Under the pieces are notes generated by a model, which worked only from the letters and a program-made list of their open reading frames with translations, did no database searches and was not told where the DNA came from. Of a stretch of DNA of 40,612 nt, positions 6,996-15,155 are shown in pieces. A program made the position numbers and the translations under genes. Source of the DNA: Erysipelotrichaceae bacterium (GTDB taxonomy: Bacteria; Bacillota_I; Bacilli_A; Erysipelotrichales; Erysipelotrichaceae); NCBI GenBank assembly GCA_013334325.1, contig JAAXXT010000021.1, positions 1-40,612 on the forward strand, in the 5' to 3' direction. The first letter of the stretch is position 1. Each line of letters opens with the position of its first letter.

Positions 6996-8246
6996 ATGAA
7001 AGCCTTTACCATGAGAACCCTAAGGTTCATCTCAACCCATCATTACGTTAAAGCCCTACAGAAATCAATGGTTTCTGTCATTGGGATCAGTTTTGTCGCA
7101 GGCATTTTAATGATCTTACAAAATCCTCCAGTCAGTTCATTAACGAATTTTGAATTCATTACTGTACATTGGGTCAACTTCGCCATAGAAAATGCAGACC
7201 TTTTAAACTTAGCCATTCAATTGACCTTAGGCTTGATCGGTGTCTATACCTTAGTAGCCTTCATCATCACCTTAAGCCATCATTATCAACTCAATCCTTT
7301 TCATCCTATCGTATCAGGTTTGATCGCGTATTTGTTTTTGTCAGTAGGGTTTATCCCAACCATGACAGGACTTCGTTTAGACTTGACTTACTTAGGTTAT
7401 TCTGGGGTCTTTGTGGCCTTTATCCTTGGGATCTTCGTAGTAGAATTCAATCGATTAAGCATCAAGATCTTAGAAAAAATCAAATCTAGATCAAAAGCTC
7501 CTCAAAGATTGAGCTTACCTATAGAATCGACCTTAAGTTCATTGGTGATCATCGTGGGTGCTTTAATCATTCGTTTCTTTCTTCAACAAAACAATGTCTT
7601 ATTGCCTGATATTATCTTCAACGCATTAACACCTTTCCTAAGAAGTTCAAATACTTTAGTGTTTGTCTTAACGGTGATCTTATTGAGTAAACTACTTTGG
7701 TTTATTGGGATCAACGGAAATAGTTTGATTTTGTTAAGCTTGACTCCGATGATGGTTATGTTTAGTGCGAAGAATCTCTTCGCTTATCAAAATGATCAAG
7801 CTTTGCCTTATATCTTTGCGAGTGGATTTATTTTCTTTGAGTTTGGGGTCTTGCCTTGTGTAATGGCCATCTTATTATTCTCTAAAAATAAAGCCCATAT
7901 GAGTAGTGCTAAACTAGGTCTATTACCTGCCATCTTTAATTTCCAAGAGACCTTGGTTGCGGGTCTTCCGTTGACCTTTAATGGGCTCTTCTTGGTTCCG
8001 TTTATATTAAGCAGTGTGATCTCATTAGGTGGAGCATATTTAGCGATGATGAACTATTGGGTCAATAAACCTTTGTTTGTGTTCTCAGAAACATTACCTT
8101 CTCTATTGGGTGCTTTCTTGAGCACTGTCGATTGGAGAGCTATCGTTTTATGGATCGGTCTATTTATTCTAAGTACTTTGGTGTATTATCCTTTTATTCG
8201 CTATGCGAATAAAAAAGTAGCCAAGGTCGTCCTTCCTAGCGAATAA
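6996..8246 (+). CDS. Orphan PTS EIIC-like membrane protein with altered active site
   Basis: 416 residues, multi-spanning, exactly the length of the lactose/cellobiose-class EIIC encoded at 39019. Conserved blocks align: GINGN here against GIHGN there (Asn240 for His237), and IFNFQETLVAGLP against IFGINEPLIFGIP (Glu318 for Glu319). The catalytic histidine of the EIIC substrate site is thus Asn, and the NEP signature is Q-E-T. No EIIA or EIIB gene is adjacent. ATG 6996 is chosen over an upstream TTG because the latter precedes the -10 box. It may be a transporter without phosphorylation, a sensor or a decayed EIIC; the intact reading frame argues against decay. Confidence 0.75.
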   Translation: MKAFTMRTLRFISTHHYVKALQKSMVSVIGISFVAGILMILQNPPVSSLTNFEFITVHWVNFAIENADLLNLAIQLTLGLIGVYTLVAFIITLSHHYQLNPFHPIVSGLIAYLFLSVGFIPTMTGLRLDLTYLGYSGVFVAFILGIFVVEFNRLSIKILEKIKSRSKAPQRLSLPIESTLSSLVIIVGALIIRFFLQQNNVLLPDIIFNALTPFLRSSNTLVFVLTVILLSKLLWFIGINGNSLILLSLTPMMVMFSAKNLFAYQNDQALPYIFASGFIFFEFGVLPCVMAILLFSKNKAHMSSAKLGLLPAIFNFQETLVAGLPLTFNGLFLVPFILSSVISLGGAYLAMMNYWVNKPLFVFSETLPSLLGAFLSTVDWRAIVLWIGLFILSTLVYYPFIRYANKKVAKVVLPSE

Positions 8247-8273
8247 ACACAGAGATTTACTTTGTGTTAAAAT
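8246..8273 (+). promoter_or_regulatory. Hairpin and extended -10 upstream of nfeD-like gene
   Basis: Arms AACACAGAG and CTTTGTGTT (one G-T pair) flank a five-base loop at 8246-8268, right after the EIIC-like stop. TGTTAAAAT at 8265-8273 overlaps the right arm and reads as an extended -10 for the NfeD/SPFH genes. The hairpin has no T-tract, so termination would be weak. Confidence 0.45.
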
Positions 8274-8291
8274 AAACGTAGAGGTAAAACT

Positions 8292-8720
8292 ATGCAAAAT
8301 TGGTTTTGGATCATCGTAGCCTTAGTTACTTTAGGGCTAGAGATCGCCACCGTCGGTACATTAGTATCGATCTGGTTTTCGATTGGGGCAGTTGTAGCTT
8401 ATGGGGCAAGCTTACTAAATTTTAATTTCGAGATCCAATTATTGGTCTTCATTACTGTAAGCATCTTAGCTTTTTTAACCATACGTCCATTGGCTAAGAA
8501 ATTCTTATCTTCTAAACAAGTGCCCACAAACGCAGACCGTTATATCGGACAAACGATGACCGTGACAGAAGAGATCACCCAAGAACATTGGGGCGCTGTC
8601 AACATCCAAGGGGTTCGATGGAGTGCTCGTGAAGTGAATCATCAAACTGTAATGGTTGGTGAAGTCGTAAAAATCATTGCCTTAGAAGGCGCTAAACTAT
8701 TGGTCAAGAAAGTCCAATAA
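8292..8720 (+). CDS. NfeD-like membrane protein (short form)
   Basis: 142 residues: hydrophobic segments at about 3-22, 26-44 and 49-66, then a soluble C-terminal OB-fold domain (about residues 80-142). This is the layout of short NfeD proteins, which pair with SPFH/flotillin-type proteins in membrane microdomains. GAGG precedes the ATG at good distance. The SPFH gene follows 12 bases after the stop, which is the classical partner arrangement. Residues such as RYIGQTMTV and WSAREV in the OB fold fit the family. Cellular role is probably membrane organisation or quality control. Confidence 0.85.
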   Translation: MQNWFWIIVALVTLGLEIATVGTLVSIWFSIGAVVAYGASLLNFNFEIQLLVFITVSILAFLTIRPLAKKFLSSKQVPTNADRYIGQTMTVTEEITQEHWGAVNIQGVRWSAREVNHQTVMVGEVVKIIALEGAKLLVKKVQ

Positions 8721-8732
8721 AGAAAGGAACCT

Positions 8733-9665
8733 ATGGATACCATTGGTACAATTTTAACAGTATTCTTTATTCTTATGATCGTTATTGTCTTGAGCTTATC
8801 CGTAAAGATCATTCCTCAATCTCATGCCTATGTCATTGAAAGACTAGGAGCTTATTCTCATACCCTACAAAAAGGACTTCATATTATTCTTCCTTTTATC
8901 GATAGAGTAGCTTTAAATGTTCCTTTGAAGGAACAAGTCTATGATTTCCCACCTCAACCTGTCATCACGAAAGATAACGTTACGATGATGATCGATACGA
9001 TCGTATTCTTCCAGATCTTAGATCCTAAGCTATTCGCTTATGGGGTCCAAAATCCAATCAAAGCGATCGAAGCTTTATCCGCAACTACTTTAAGAAACAT
9101 TATAGGTGATCTTGAACTCGATGATACTTTGACTTCAAGAGAAGTCATCAATACGAAAATGAGAGTCATCTTAGATGAAGCAACTGATCCTTGGGGCATT
9201 AAAGTTGGCCGTGTAGAAGTTAAAAACATCTTGCCTCCTAAAGACATCCAAGAAGCTATGGAAAAACAGATGCGTGCTGAACGTGAAAGACGTGCAGTCA
9301 TCTTGACCGCTGAAGGGGAAAAACGCGCTGTTATTTTGACCGCAGAAGGCGAAAAGGAATCTGTAGTCTTAAGATCTGAAGCTAAGAAACAATCCTTGAT
9401 CGCAGAAGCTGAAGGTCAAGCCCAAGCGATGGAAAGAGTATACCTCGCCCAATCACGTGGGATCGAAATGATCAAGAAAGCCAACCCTGGCCAAGCCTAT
9501 CTAACACTAAAAGGTTTTGAAGCTTTAGAGAAGGTCGCCAATGGTCAAGCAACCAAGATCATCATTCCTTCTGAACTACAGAATTTAGCCTCTGTCATAG
9601 GAGCTGCCCAAGCCATACTAAGCGAAGATAAAAAACCTGAGAAGAAAGAAGTTGCAAAAGTTTAA
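8733..9665 (+). CDS. SPFH-domain (stomatin/paraslipin-like) membrane protein
   Basis: 310 residues. An N-terminal anchor (about 5-27) is followed by an SPFH domain (about 30-190; VIERLGAYSHTL, GLHIILPFIDRV, LRNIIGDLELDDTLTSRE) and a long charged helical region. The sequence ERERRAVILTAEGEK is typical of stomatin/slipin proteins. Residues 187-208 hold two identical copies of an 11-residue unit. A C-terminal hydrophobic segment with a Lys/Glu tail ends the protein. SPFH proteins oligomerise at the membrane. It is preceded by its NfeD partner and followed by a strong terminator, so the two genes form one unit. Confidence 0.9.
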   Translation: MDTIGTILTVFFILMIVIVLSLSVKIIPQSHAYVIERLGAYSHTLQKGLHIILPFIDRVALNVPLKEQVYDFPPQPVITKDNVTMMIDTIVFFQILDPKLFAYGVQNPIKAIEALSATTLRNIIGDLELDDTLTSREVINTKMRVILDEATDPWGIKVGRVEVKNILPPKDIQEAMEKQMRAERERRAVILTAEGEKRAVILTAEGEKESVVLRSEAKKQSLIAEAEGQAQAMERVYLAQSRGIEMIKKANPGQAYLTLKGFEALEKVANGQATKIIIPSELQNLASVIGAAQAILSEDKKPEKKEVAKV

Positions 9666-9681
9666 TCATTGACTCACTTAT

Positions 9682-9721
9682 GAACTAACTTTGATTTTTC
9701 TCAAAGTTAGTTCTTTTTTTA
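9682..9721 (+). terminator. Strong intrinsic terminator after SPFH gene
   Basis: A perfect 13-bp stem (GAACTAACTTTGA against TCAAAGTTAGTTC) with a TTTTTC loop is followed by a run of T residues. Confidence 0.93.
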
Positions 9722-9772
9722 TTTTAATTTTAAAAGGATAAGTATAAAAGACGTTTTAATCATCAATAAGGA

Positions 9773-9802
9773 TTGAATAAATCTTAGTGGTAGACTACAC
9801 TA
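9773..9802 (+). promoter_or_regulatory. Promoter with overlapping dyad upstream of natAB-like genes
   Basis: TTGAAT at 9773-9778 and TACACT at 9796-9801 are spaced by 17 bp. The near-palindrome TAGTGGTAG-A-CTACACTA (9785-9802, one base unpaired) fills the spacer and covers the -10, as an operator would. No regulator gene is adjacent. Confidence 0.55.
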
Positions 9803-9825
9803 AAATTTGTCAAGACGGAGAAAAT

Positions 9826-10740
9826 ATGAAATTAGAAATCAAGAACATCAATAAGAGCTTTTCAGGTAAACAAGTATTACACGATATTTCATTTACAGTC
9901 ACTTCAGGTAAAGCCATGGGCTTTTTAGGTCGTAATGGGGCAGGTAAAACCACCACAATACGAGCTTTAATGGATGTCTTTAAAGCAGACAGTGGAGAAT
10001 TCTTACTGGATGGACAAACCTTTGATCCTAGTACCAGTAAAGTAGGTTATCTTCCTGAAGAGCGAGGTCTCTATGGGAAAGAAAAGATTCTTTCTCAATT
10101 GATCTATTTTGGGACCTTAAGAGGTGCCACATCAACTGAAGCTAAAAAGAGCGCTGAATATTGGTTGGAAAGATTTGGATTGACCTATGCGAAGAATCAT
10201 AAGTTGGAAACCTTATCCAAAGGTAATCAACAGAAAGTCCAAATCGCTCAAGCTTTACTCAATGATCCAGACATCATCATCTTAGATGAACCTTTTAGTG
10301 GTCTTGATCCAGTCAATTCCATCGTCTTAGAAGAAGTCATCCAAGAATCCATCCAAAAAGGTAAATTGGTCATCTTCTCGAGTCATCAAATGGGTTACGT
10401 TGAAGCCTTCTGTGATGAGATCACTTTGATCGATCATGGGCACTTCATTTTAAGTGGTAACCTTCAAGACATCAAAAGTAAGATGGGCAACTCAAGACTA
10501 AGAGTAAGTTCACTTGATAAAGATCCAAGCGCATTACACCAACAACTATCAACTCAAATCTCTGATATAGAGATCGAAGAAGATGATCATTCCCTCATTA
10601 TAGAATTGAAACAACAGAAATCAAAACAAGCGTTCTTAAAAGAATGTTTCGACAAAGGCATTATCTTGGATAGTTTTGGCCCCTATGAACCATCACTTCA
10701 AGAAGTCTTTATCAAACTGGTAGGAGAAGAAAATGCATAA
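9826..10740 (+). CDS. ABC transporter ATP-binding protein, NatA-like
   Basis: 304 residues. Walker A GRNGAGKTT (about residues 36-44), signature LSKGNQQKVQIAQAL, Walker B IIILDEPFSGLDP and the switch histidine in FSSHQM are all present, so it should be an active ATPase. A C-terminal domain of about 90 residues follows, as in NatA and DrrA-type exporters. Start 9826 is preferred over a GTG at 9787, because GGAG lies just before it and the GTG falls inside the likely promoter. The next gene, its ABC-2 permease, overlaps by eight bases. Family members export Na+ or drugs; substrate unknown here. Confidence 0.9.
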   Translation: MKLEIKNINKSFSGKQVLHDISFTVTSGKAMGFLGRNGAGKTTTIRALMDVFKADSGEFLLDGQTFDPSTSKVGYLPEERGLYGKEKILSQLIYFGTLRGATSTEAKKSAEYWLERFGLTYAKNHKLETLSKGNQQKVQIAQALLNDPDIIILDEPFSGLDPVNSIVLEEVIQESIQKGKLVIFSSHQMGYVEAFCDEITLIDHGHFILSGNLQDIKSKMGNSRLRVSSLDKDPSALHQQLSTQISDIEIEEDDHSLIIELKQQKSKQAFLKECFDKGIILDSFGPYEPSLQEVFIKLVGEENA

Positions 10741-11965
10741 TACCTCTAAAGTTTTTAAGTTTGAACTACAAAGTATTTTTAATCGAAAATCTGTAAGGGT
10801 AGTAACGGTCATTATGGTCATCGTTTTCTTTGCGGCGACCTGTATCCCTACGGTCTTGACCTTCTTTGAGGATAAGACACCTGATGATACAGAAAATCCT
10901 ATTGTTGATTTAGAGAGATCAGGCATCGTGCTTATGGGTGAGGATCTTACTAAAGCTGAGTTGGTTGTCTTTATCGGAGATAAGGTTGAATTCTATACCG
11001 ATGAATCTACTTTACGAAAAGCTGTAGAAGAGGGAAAAATAGACAGTGGATTCGTTATTTCTAGTGTTACTTCATTTAAAACCATCTTAAAAAACAAGGA
11101 TATGATGAATTTTACTTCTGATATGGTTTCATATATTTTAACCACCATCAAGACAGAAAGGAATCTTGTCTTAGCGGGAATTGATCCTGTGAAAGTGAAA
11201 GAAGCCTCCAATGTGAAAATAGTTTCTACTGAAGAAATCTTAGGCAAGGATGCGAATCAAAGCTTCTTGATCAGTTATATCTTGATGTTTGCGGTCTATA
11301 TGTTGGTCATCATGTATGGGTCATTTGTCTCTACGTCAGTAGCTCGTGAAAAAGACAATAGAACGATGGAGATCTTGATCACCTCAACCAAACCAGATGC
11401 CTTGATCGTAGGTAAGGTCTTGGCCAATGGGGTCGCAGGTTTGGTTCAATTCACTTTGATATTCTCTGTGGCCTTGATCGGGTATTTCCTCAATCAAGCC
11501 AGTTTCCCAGAAGTAATCAACCAGATGCTTTTTGGATCACTCACTTGGGATGCGATCTTGGTCTTCTTGATGTTTACTTCCTTAGGTTATCTACTGTATC
11601 TCTTTGTCTATGCATCCCTTGGATCTTTGGTTTCTAAACTCGAAGATGTCAGCAGTTCGGTATCAGTGGTTACTTTACTCTTTATGGTTGCCTATTTGAT
11701 GGCCAACTTAGGCTTGAATATGCCCAATAGTTTGATCATTAAGATTGCTTCATATTTTCCTTTTACAGCCATTCTAAGTATGCCTATACGATACTTCATG
11801 ACTCAAGTATCCATCATCGAATTATTGATCTCACTTGCGATCATGGCGATCACGACTTGGTCATTGGCGATCTTCTCGATACGAATCTATCGATTTGGAT
11901 CCTTGTCTTATGGGAATAAAATGAGCCTAATAAAGGCTATGAAAGCTATATTTAGTAAAGCATAA
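10733..11965 (+). CDS. ABC-2 type permease, NatB-like
   Basis: 410 residues. One N-terminal helix (about 21-43), an extracytoplasmic domain of about 140 residues, then five or six helices from residue 180 onward form the NatB architecture. The block SVAREKDNRTMEILITSTKP is the typical coupling region of this permease family. It overlaps the ATPase gene by eight bases and GGAG lies within the overlap, so the two are made together. The substrate cannot be told from sequence. No terminator is obvious before the following gene, which has its own -10 box. Confidence 0.88.
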   Translation: MHNTSKVFKFELQSIFNRKSVRVVTVIMVIVFFAATCIPTVLTFFEDKTPDDTENPIVDLERSGIVLMGEDLTKAELVVFIGDKVEFYTDESTLRKAVEEGKIDSGFVISSVTSFKTILKNKDMMNFTSDMVSYILTTIKTERNLVLAGIDPVKVKEASNVKIVSTEEILGKDANQSFLISYILMFAVYMLVIMYGSFVSTSVAREKDNRTMEILITSTKPDALIVGKVLANGVAGLVQFTLIFSVALIGYFLNQASFPEVINQMLFGSLTWDAILVFLMFTSLGYLLYLFVYASLGSLVSKLEDVSSSVSVVTLLFMVAYLMANLGLNMPNSLIIKIASYFPFTAILSMPIRYFMTQVSIIELLISLAIMAITTWSLAIFSIRIYRFGSLSYGNKMSLIKAMKAIFSKA

Positions 11966-12020
11966 GTTGACGCTTTGAGAATCATCCAAGTGTTGACTAT
12001 TGTATAATAATGAGGTGAAT

Positions 12021-12554
12021 ATGATTAAAAAACGTTCCAAGCTAAAAATAAGAAAAGCAAGACCCAGTGACGCACAAATGATACTGGACTATTTAGCGAT
12101 CATCGGTTCTGAAAGCGATAATTTGACTTTCGGATCTGAAGGATTAGGCTATAGTTTTGAAGATGAGATGAAAACGATAGAGACCATCTCTAAAAGTAAA
12201 AACTCTGTGATGTATCTAGGGTTTAAAGATGAGGTCTTGGTTTCAGTCGCTAATCTAGGTGGAAAAAGCAGAGATCGAATGAAACACTACGCTACCTTAG
12301 GACTTTCTGTAAGACAAGCTTACTGGAATCAAGGTGTAGGTAAGGCCATGATGGCTAAACTGATGGACTTTGCGGATAGAAATAAAGTACTAGAAATGAT
12401 CGATCTCGAAGTAAGAAGCGATAATCATCATGCGATTCATCTCTATGAATCTTTTGGATTTGTAAGAACTGGAGTCATGCCTAAGTTGATGAAGATCAAT
12501 GACTCTTATTTTGATACCTTAGTGATGATCAGGGAAGGTGGACTAAAATCATGA
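12021..12554 (+). CDS. GNAT family N-acetyltransferase
   Basis: 177 residues. The acetyl-CoA binding region is visible as LGLSVRQAYWNQGVGKAMMA (the Q-x-x-G-x-G/A loop is NQGVGKA) and the C-terminal IHLYESFGFVRTGVM is typical of GNAT enzymes. It likely acetylates an amine of a small molecule or protein; no closer substrate class is visible. ATG 12021 is used because GAGGTG stands just before it; a TTG start at 12000 would overlap the TATAAT at 12003-12008. The leader would be only about six bases. A second, different GNAT gene follows. Confidence 0.88.
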   Translation: MIKKRSKLKIRKARPSDAQMILDYLAIIGSESDNLTFGSEGLGYSFEDEMKTIETISKSKNSVMYLGFKDEVLVSVANLGGKSRDRMKHYATLGLSVRQAYWNQGVGKAMMAKLMDFADRNKVLEMIDLEVRSDNHHAIHLYESFGFVRTGVMPKLMKINDSYFDTLVMIREGGLKS

Positions 12555-12604
12555 TAGAAGCCAAACATAACAGGAAATCATGTATAAAATAGCCTAAATT
12601 TCAC

Positions 12605-12633
12605 TTGAAGTGGGTGTGGCTAGAACGTATAAT
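12605..12633 (+). promoter_or_regulatory. Promoter of second GNAT gene
   Basis: TTGAAG at 12605-12610 and TATAAT at 12628-12633 are spaced by 17 bp, giving a leader of about 27 bases before the ATG at 12667. Confidence 0.75.
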
Positions 12634-12666
12634 GAAGACTACTTTACCTAAGAAAAGTGTGACCAG

Positions 12667-13200
12667 ATGACCTTACCTACACTCCAAACAGCTCGTTTGA
12701 GCTTGAGACCTATAGTATTGACAGATCTAGAAAATCTGTTTTTATTGAGATCTGATGAATCTTCCAGTAATTTCAATGACTCAGTTCCTGATCGTTGTGA
12801 AGAAGAAACCTTAGGTCATCTCACTCAAACATTGAAGGACGTTGAAGAAGGAAAGTATTGGAAATGGGCCATTGATCTAGATGGGGCATTGGTTGGGACG
12901 ATTGCCTTATGGAACCATGATTTACTATTAGACAGTGCTGAATTTGGTTATACCTTAAGATCTCCTTATCGAGGTAATGGCTATATGAGCGAAAGCGTCG
13001 CTAAGATATGTGAATATGGACATCACGTTTTAGGAATCAAAAATCTCTATGTCTATACAGAATCGTGTAATGAGAGATCCATTAATTTGATAAATAAATT
13101 AGACTTTGTCTTTCAAGGTACCTTCGATGAGAAAGGGATACATAAAGCTAAGACCTTCCACTATAATGTCTATCTTCATACTCAAGTTGACTCTAAATGA
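12667..13200 (+). CDS. GNAT N-acetyltransferase, RimJ/RimL type
   Basis: 177 residues. TARLSLRPIVLTDLENLF at the N-terminus, EFGYTLRSPYRGNGYMSESV (acetyl-CoA loop) and ESCNERSINLINKLDFVFQG are the hallmarks of the RimJ/RimL-type acetyltransferase subfamily, which modifies protein N-termini or small amines. The two GNAT genes in this stretch differ clearly and are not a recent duplication. It has its own promoter and ends at a hairpin terminator. The Shine-Dalgarno is weak. The target cannot be named. Confidence 0.88.
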   Translation: MTLPTLQTARLSLRPIVLTDLENLFLLRSDESSSNFNDSVPDRCEEETLGHLTQTLKDVEEGKYWKWAIDLDGALVGTIALWNHDLLLDSAEFGYTLRSPYRGNGYMSESVAKICEYGHHVLGIKNLYVYTESCNERSINLINKLDFVFQGTFDEKGIHKAKTFHYNVYLHTQVDSK

Positions 13201-13215
13201 AAATAATGTAAATGA

Positions 13216-13250
13216 TGCAAGAAAGATTGAAAAAGTTCTTGCATTTTTTA
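13216..13250 (+). terminator. Intrinsic terminator after second GNAT gene
   Basis: Stem ATGCAAGAA / TTCTTGCAT (9 bp) with a 12-base loop, followed by six T residues. Its right arm doubles as the -35 of the next promoter. Confidence 0.85.
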
Positions 13251-13267
13251 CATCCTTAGCGTAAACT
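13240..13267 (+). promoter_or_regulatory. Promoter of the asnB T-box transcript
   Basis: TTGCAT (13240-13245) and TAAACT (13262-13267) are spaced by 16 bp. The -35 lies in the right arm of the preceding terminator. Transcription should begin near 13275, just before the T-box stem I. Confidence 0.6.
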
Positions 13268-13274
13268 GTAAAAA

Positions 13275-13517
13275 ACGAAGAATAGGATATGTGGATTTAA
13301 GGACTTCTGTTTAGCGAGTTGGAGAAGGTGAAAGCCAACCTGAAGCTTAGATTTGTAACCCCTATGAGTGCTTTGGTGAACCAAGAGTAGCCATTGCCGC
13401 AAGTCAGCGTTATAGGACTAGAGTTTGATTGAACTCGAAAAAAGTGACCTTTTGGTAAACAGGGTGGTACCGCGGAGCTAATACAGCCTTCGTCCCTACG
13501 GACAGGCTGTTTTTTTA
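13275..13517 (+). promoter_or_regulatory. T-box riboswitch leader of asnB
   Basis: The conserved antiterminator core AGGGTGGTACCGCG is at 13461-13474. A terminator follows (13483-13516: ACAGCCT/AGGCTGT outer stem, GTCC/GGAC inner stem, T-tract). Upstream, ATAGG (from 13282) and CCTAT (from 13360) can close stem I, with GTTGG/CCAAC (13318-13338) as its apical helix around GGTGAAAG. T-boxes bind uncharged tRNA and then let transcription continue. AAC at 13357-13359, in the 3' strand of stem I, is my best specifier codon (Asn), in keeping with the downstream asparagine synthase. The bulge reads TGGT, which pairs with a tRNA discriminator A or wobbles with G. The 13201-13536 gap between genes is filled by this leader, its promoter and the previous terminator. 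Confidence 0.92.
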
Positions 13518-13536
13518 TTCTCTGGAGGAAAAAACC

Positions 13537-15114
13537 ATGTGTGGAATTCTATTTGTAGAAGGTAAAGTAAAACAAGACGATTTTTTAACCTCATTTGAAA
13601 AGATTCATCATCGAGGACCTGATATGAGCCGTATCTTAGAGAACGAACTAGGAACTTTTGGGTTTCATCGTTTAGCGATCATGGATGTGACTGAACATGG
13701 GATGCAGCCCTTTATCGATTCTGATTCTATGGCTGTTTGTAATGGGGAAATCTATAATGAGTTAGCGCTTAAGACGATGTTTCCTAACTATCCTTTTCAA
13801 GGTCATAGTGACTGTGAAGTCTTGATCCCGATGTATGAAAAACTAGGGATCGAGATGGCCAGATATCTAGATGCGGAGTTCGCCTTCGTCATCACCGATC
13901 TCAAACATAAAAAAGTAATCGCCGCAAGAGATCCAATAGGCATAAGACCTCTTTTCTATGGTTATCAAAAAGACTCTAAGAAGATCGCTTTTGCCTCTGA
14001 GGCAAAAGCATTGATAGACTTATGCGATCAAGTCAAACCTTTCCCAATAGGAACCATTTACGATAATGGGACCTTTATAAAGTATTATGACATCACCAAG
14101 ACTTCTAAAGAAACCATCACCGATGAAGCTTTGATCAAGTCACGTATACGAGAGAAGCTTACCTTAGGTGTCCAAAAAAGAATGATGTCGGATGTTCCTG
14201 TAGGCTATCTCTTAAGTGGAGGACTAGATTCATCCTTGGTATGTGCGATCGCCGCGAGAAGTTCTGATAAACCACTGACGACTTTCGCCATTGGGATGGA
14301 AAATGATGCGATCGATTTGAAGTATGCCGCTCAAGTCGCAGCGCATCTTCACAGTGATCATCATGAGATCATCATGAGTTCTTCTGAAGTCTTAAAAGCT
14401 TTACCTGAGGTTATTAGAATGCTGGAAACGTATGATATTACTACGATAAGAGCTTCTTTAGGGATGTATCTCTTATGTAAAGGAATCAAAGAAAGATCTG
14501 ACATTAAAGTGTTATTGAGCGGAGAGATCAGTGATGAACTCTTTGGTTATAAATACACTGATTTTGCACCAAGTGCCCAAGCCTTTCAACTTGAAAGCGA
14601 AAAACGCTTAAGAGAGCTGTATGAATATGATGTCTTAAGAGCGGATCGTTGTATCGCTGCTTGGTCACTAGAAGCTCGCGTTCCTTTTGGAGATCTAGAT
14701 TTTGTGTCAACGGTATTGGCTATCGATCCTTCGATGAAGCTCAATACACGTAAGATGGGCAAGTATTGGCTAAGAGCGGCTTTTGAAGAAGGTAATTACT
14801 TGCCAGAATCCATTCTATGGCGTGATAAAGCGGCTTTCTCTGATGCGGTAGGACATTCTATGGTCGATGGCTTAAAAGCTCAAGCAGAGCTTCTCTACAG
14901 TGATGAAGCCTTTAAAGAAGGCATCAAACGCTATAAAGATGTGACACCTATTACGAAAGAAGCCTTATGGTATAGAGATATTTTTGAAGGTTTCTATCCT
15001 GATCAATCTCATTGGATCAGTGCCTATTGGATGCCCAATGCCTCTTGGGATGGATGTGCAGTCAATGATCCTTCTGCCAGAGTATTAAGTAACTATGGTT
15101 TAAGCGGAGTATAA
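13537..15114 (+). CDS. asnB: Asparagine synthase, glutamine-hydrolysing
   Basis: 525 residues, slightly shorter than E. coli AsnB (554). The N-terminal glutaminase domain begins with the nucleophile Cys2 (MCGILF) and shows HHRGPD, FGFHRLAIMD and CNGEIYNE. The synthetase domain carries the PP-loop LLSGGLDSS (about residues 226-234) and ARVPFGDLDF. It makes asparagine from aspartate, glutamine and ATP in the cytoplasm. TGGAGG lies before the ATG, just after the T-box terminator, so expression should rise when the cognate tRNA is uncharged. A bidirectional terminator follows. The ammonia-dependent asnA at 772 lacks such control. Confidence 0.96.
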   Translation: MCGILFVEGKVKQDDFLTSFEKIHHRGPDMSRILENELGTFGFHRLAIMDVTEHGMQPFIDSDSMAVCNGEIYNELALKTMFPNYPFQGHSDCEVLIPMYEKLGIEMARYLDAEFAFVITDLKHKKVIAARDPIGIRPLFYGYQKDSKKIAFASEAKALIDLCDQVKPFPIGTIYDNGTFIKYYDITKTSKETITDEALIKSRIREKLTLGVQKRMMSDVPVGYLLSGGLDSSLVCAIAARSSDKPLTTFAIGMENDAIDLKYAAQVAAHLHSDHHEIIMSSSEVLKALPEVIRMLETYDITTIRASLGMYLLCKGIKERSDIKVLLSGEISDELFGYKYTDFAPSAQAFQLESEKRLRELYEYDVLRADRCIAAWSLEARVPFGDLDFVSTVLAIDPSMKLNTRKMGKYWLRAAFEEGNYLPESILWRDKAAFSDAVGHSMVDGLKAQAELLYSDEAFKEGIKRYKDVTPITKEALWYRDIFEGFYPDQSHWISAYWMPNASWDGCAVNDPSARVLSNYGLSGV

Positions 15115-15121
15115 TCCATTA

Positions 15122-15149
15122 AAAAACGATTCAGAGATGAATCGTTTTT
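15122..15149. terminator. Bidirectional terminator between asnB and the minus-strand genes
   Basis: AAAAACGATTC and GAATCGTTTTT form an 11-bp stem around the loop AGAGAT, with A and T tracts on the two sides, between convergent genes. Confidence 0.9.
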
Positions 15150-15155
15150 GTTTGT

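Noticed and set aside
11993-12008. TTGACT plus TATAAT as a promoter pair before the first GNAT gene
   Set aside because: The spacing is only four bases; the TATAAT may be a -10 but TTGACT cannot be its -35.
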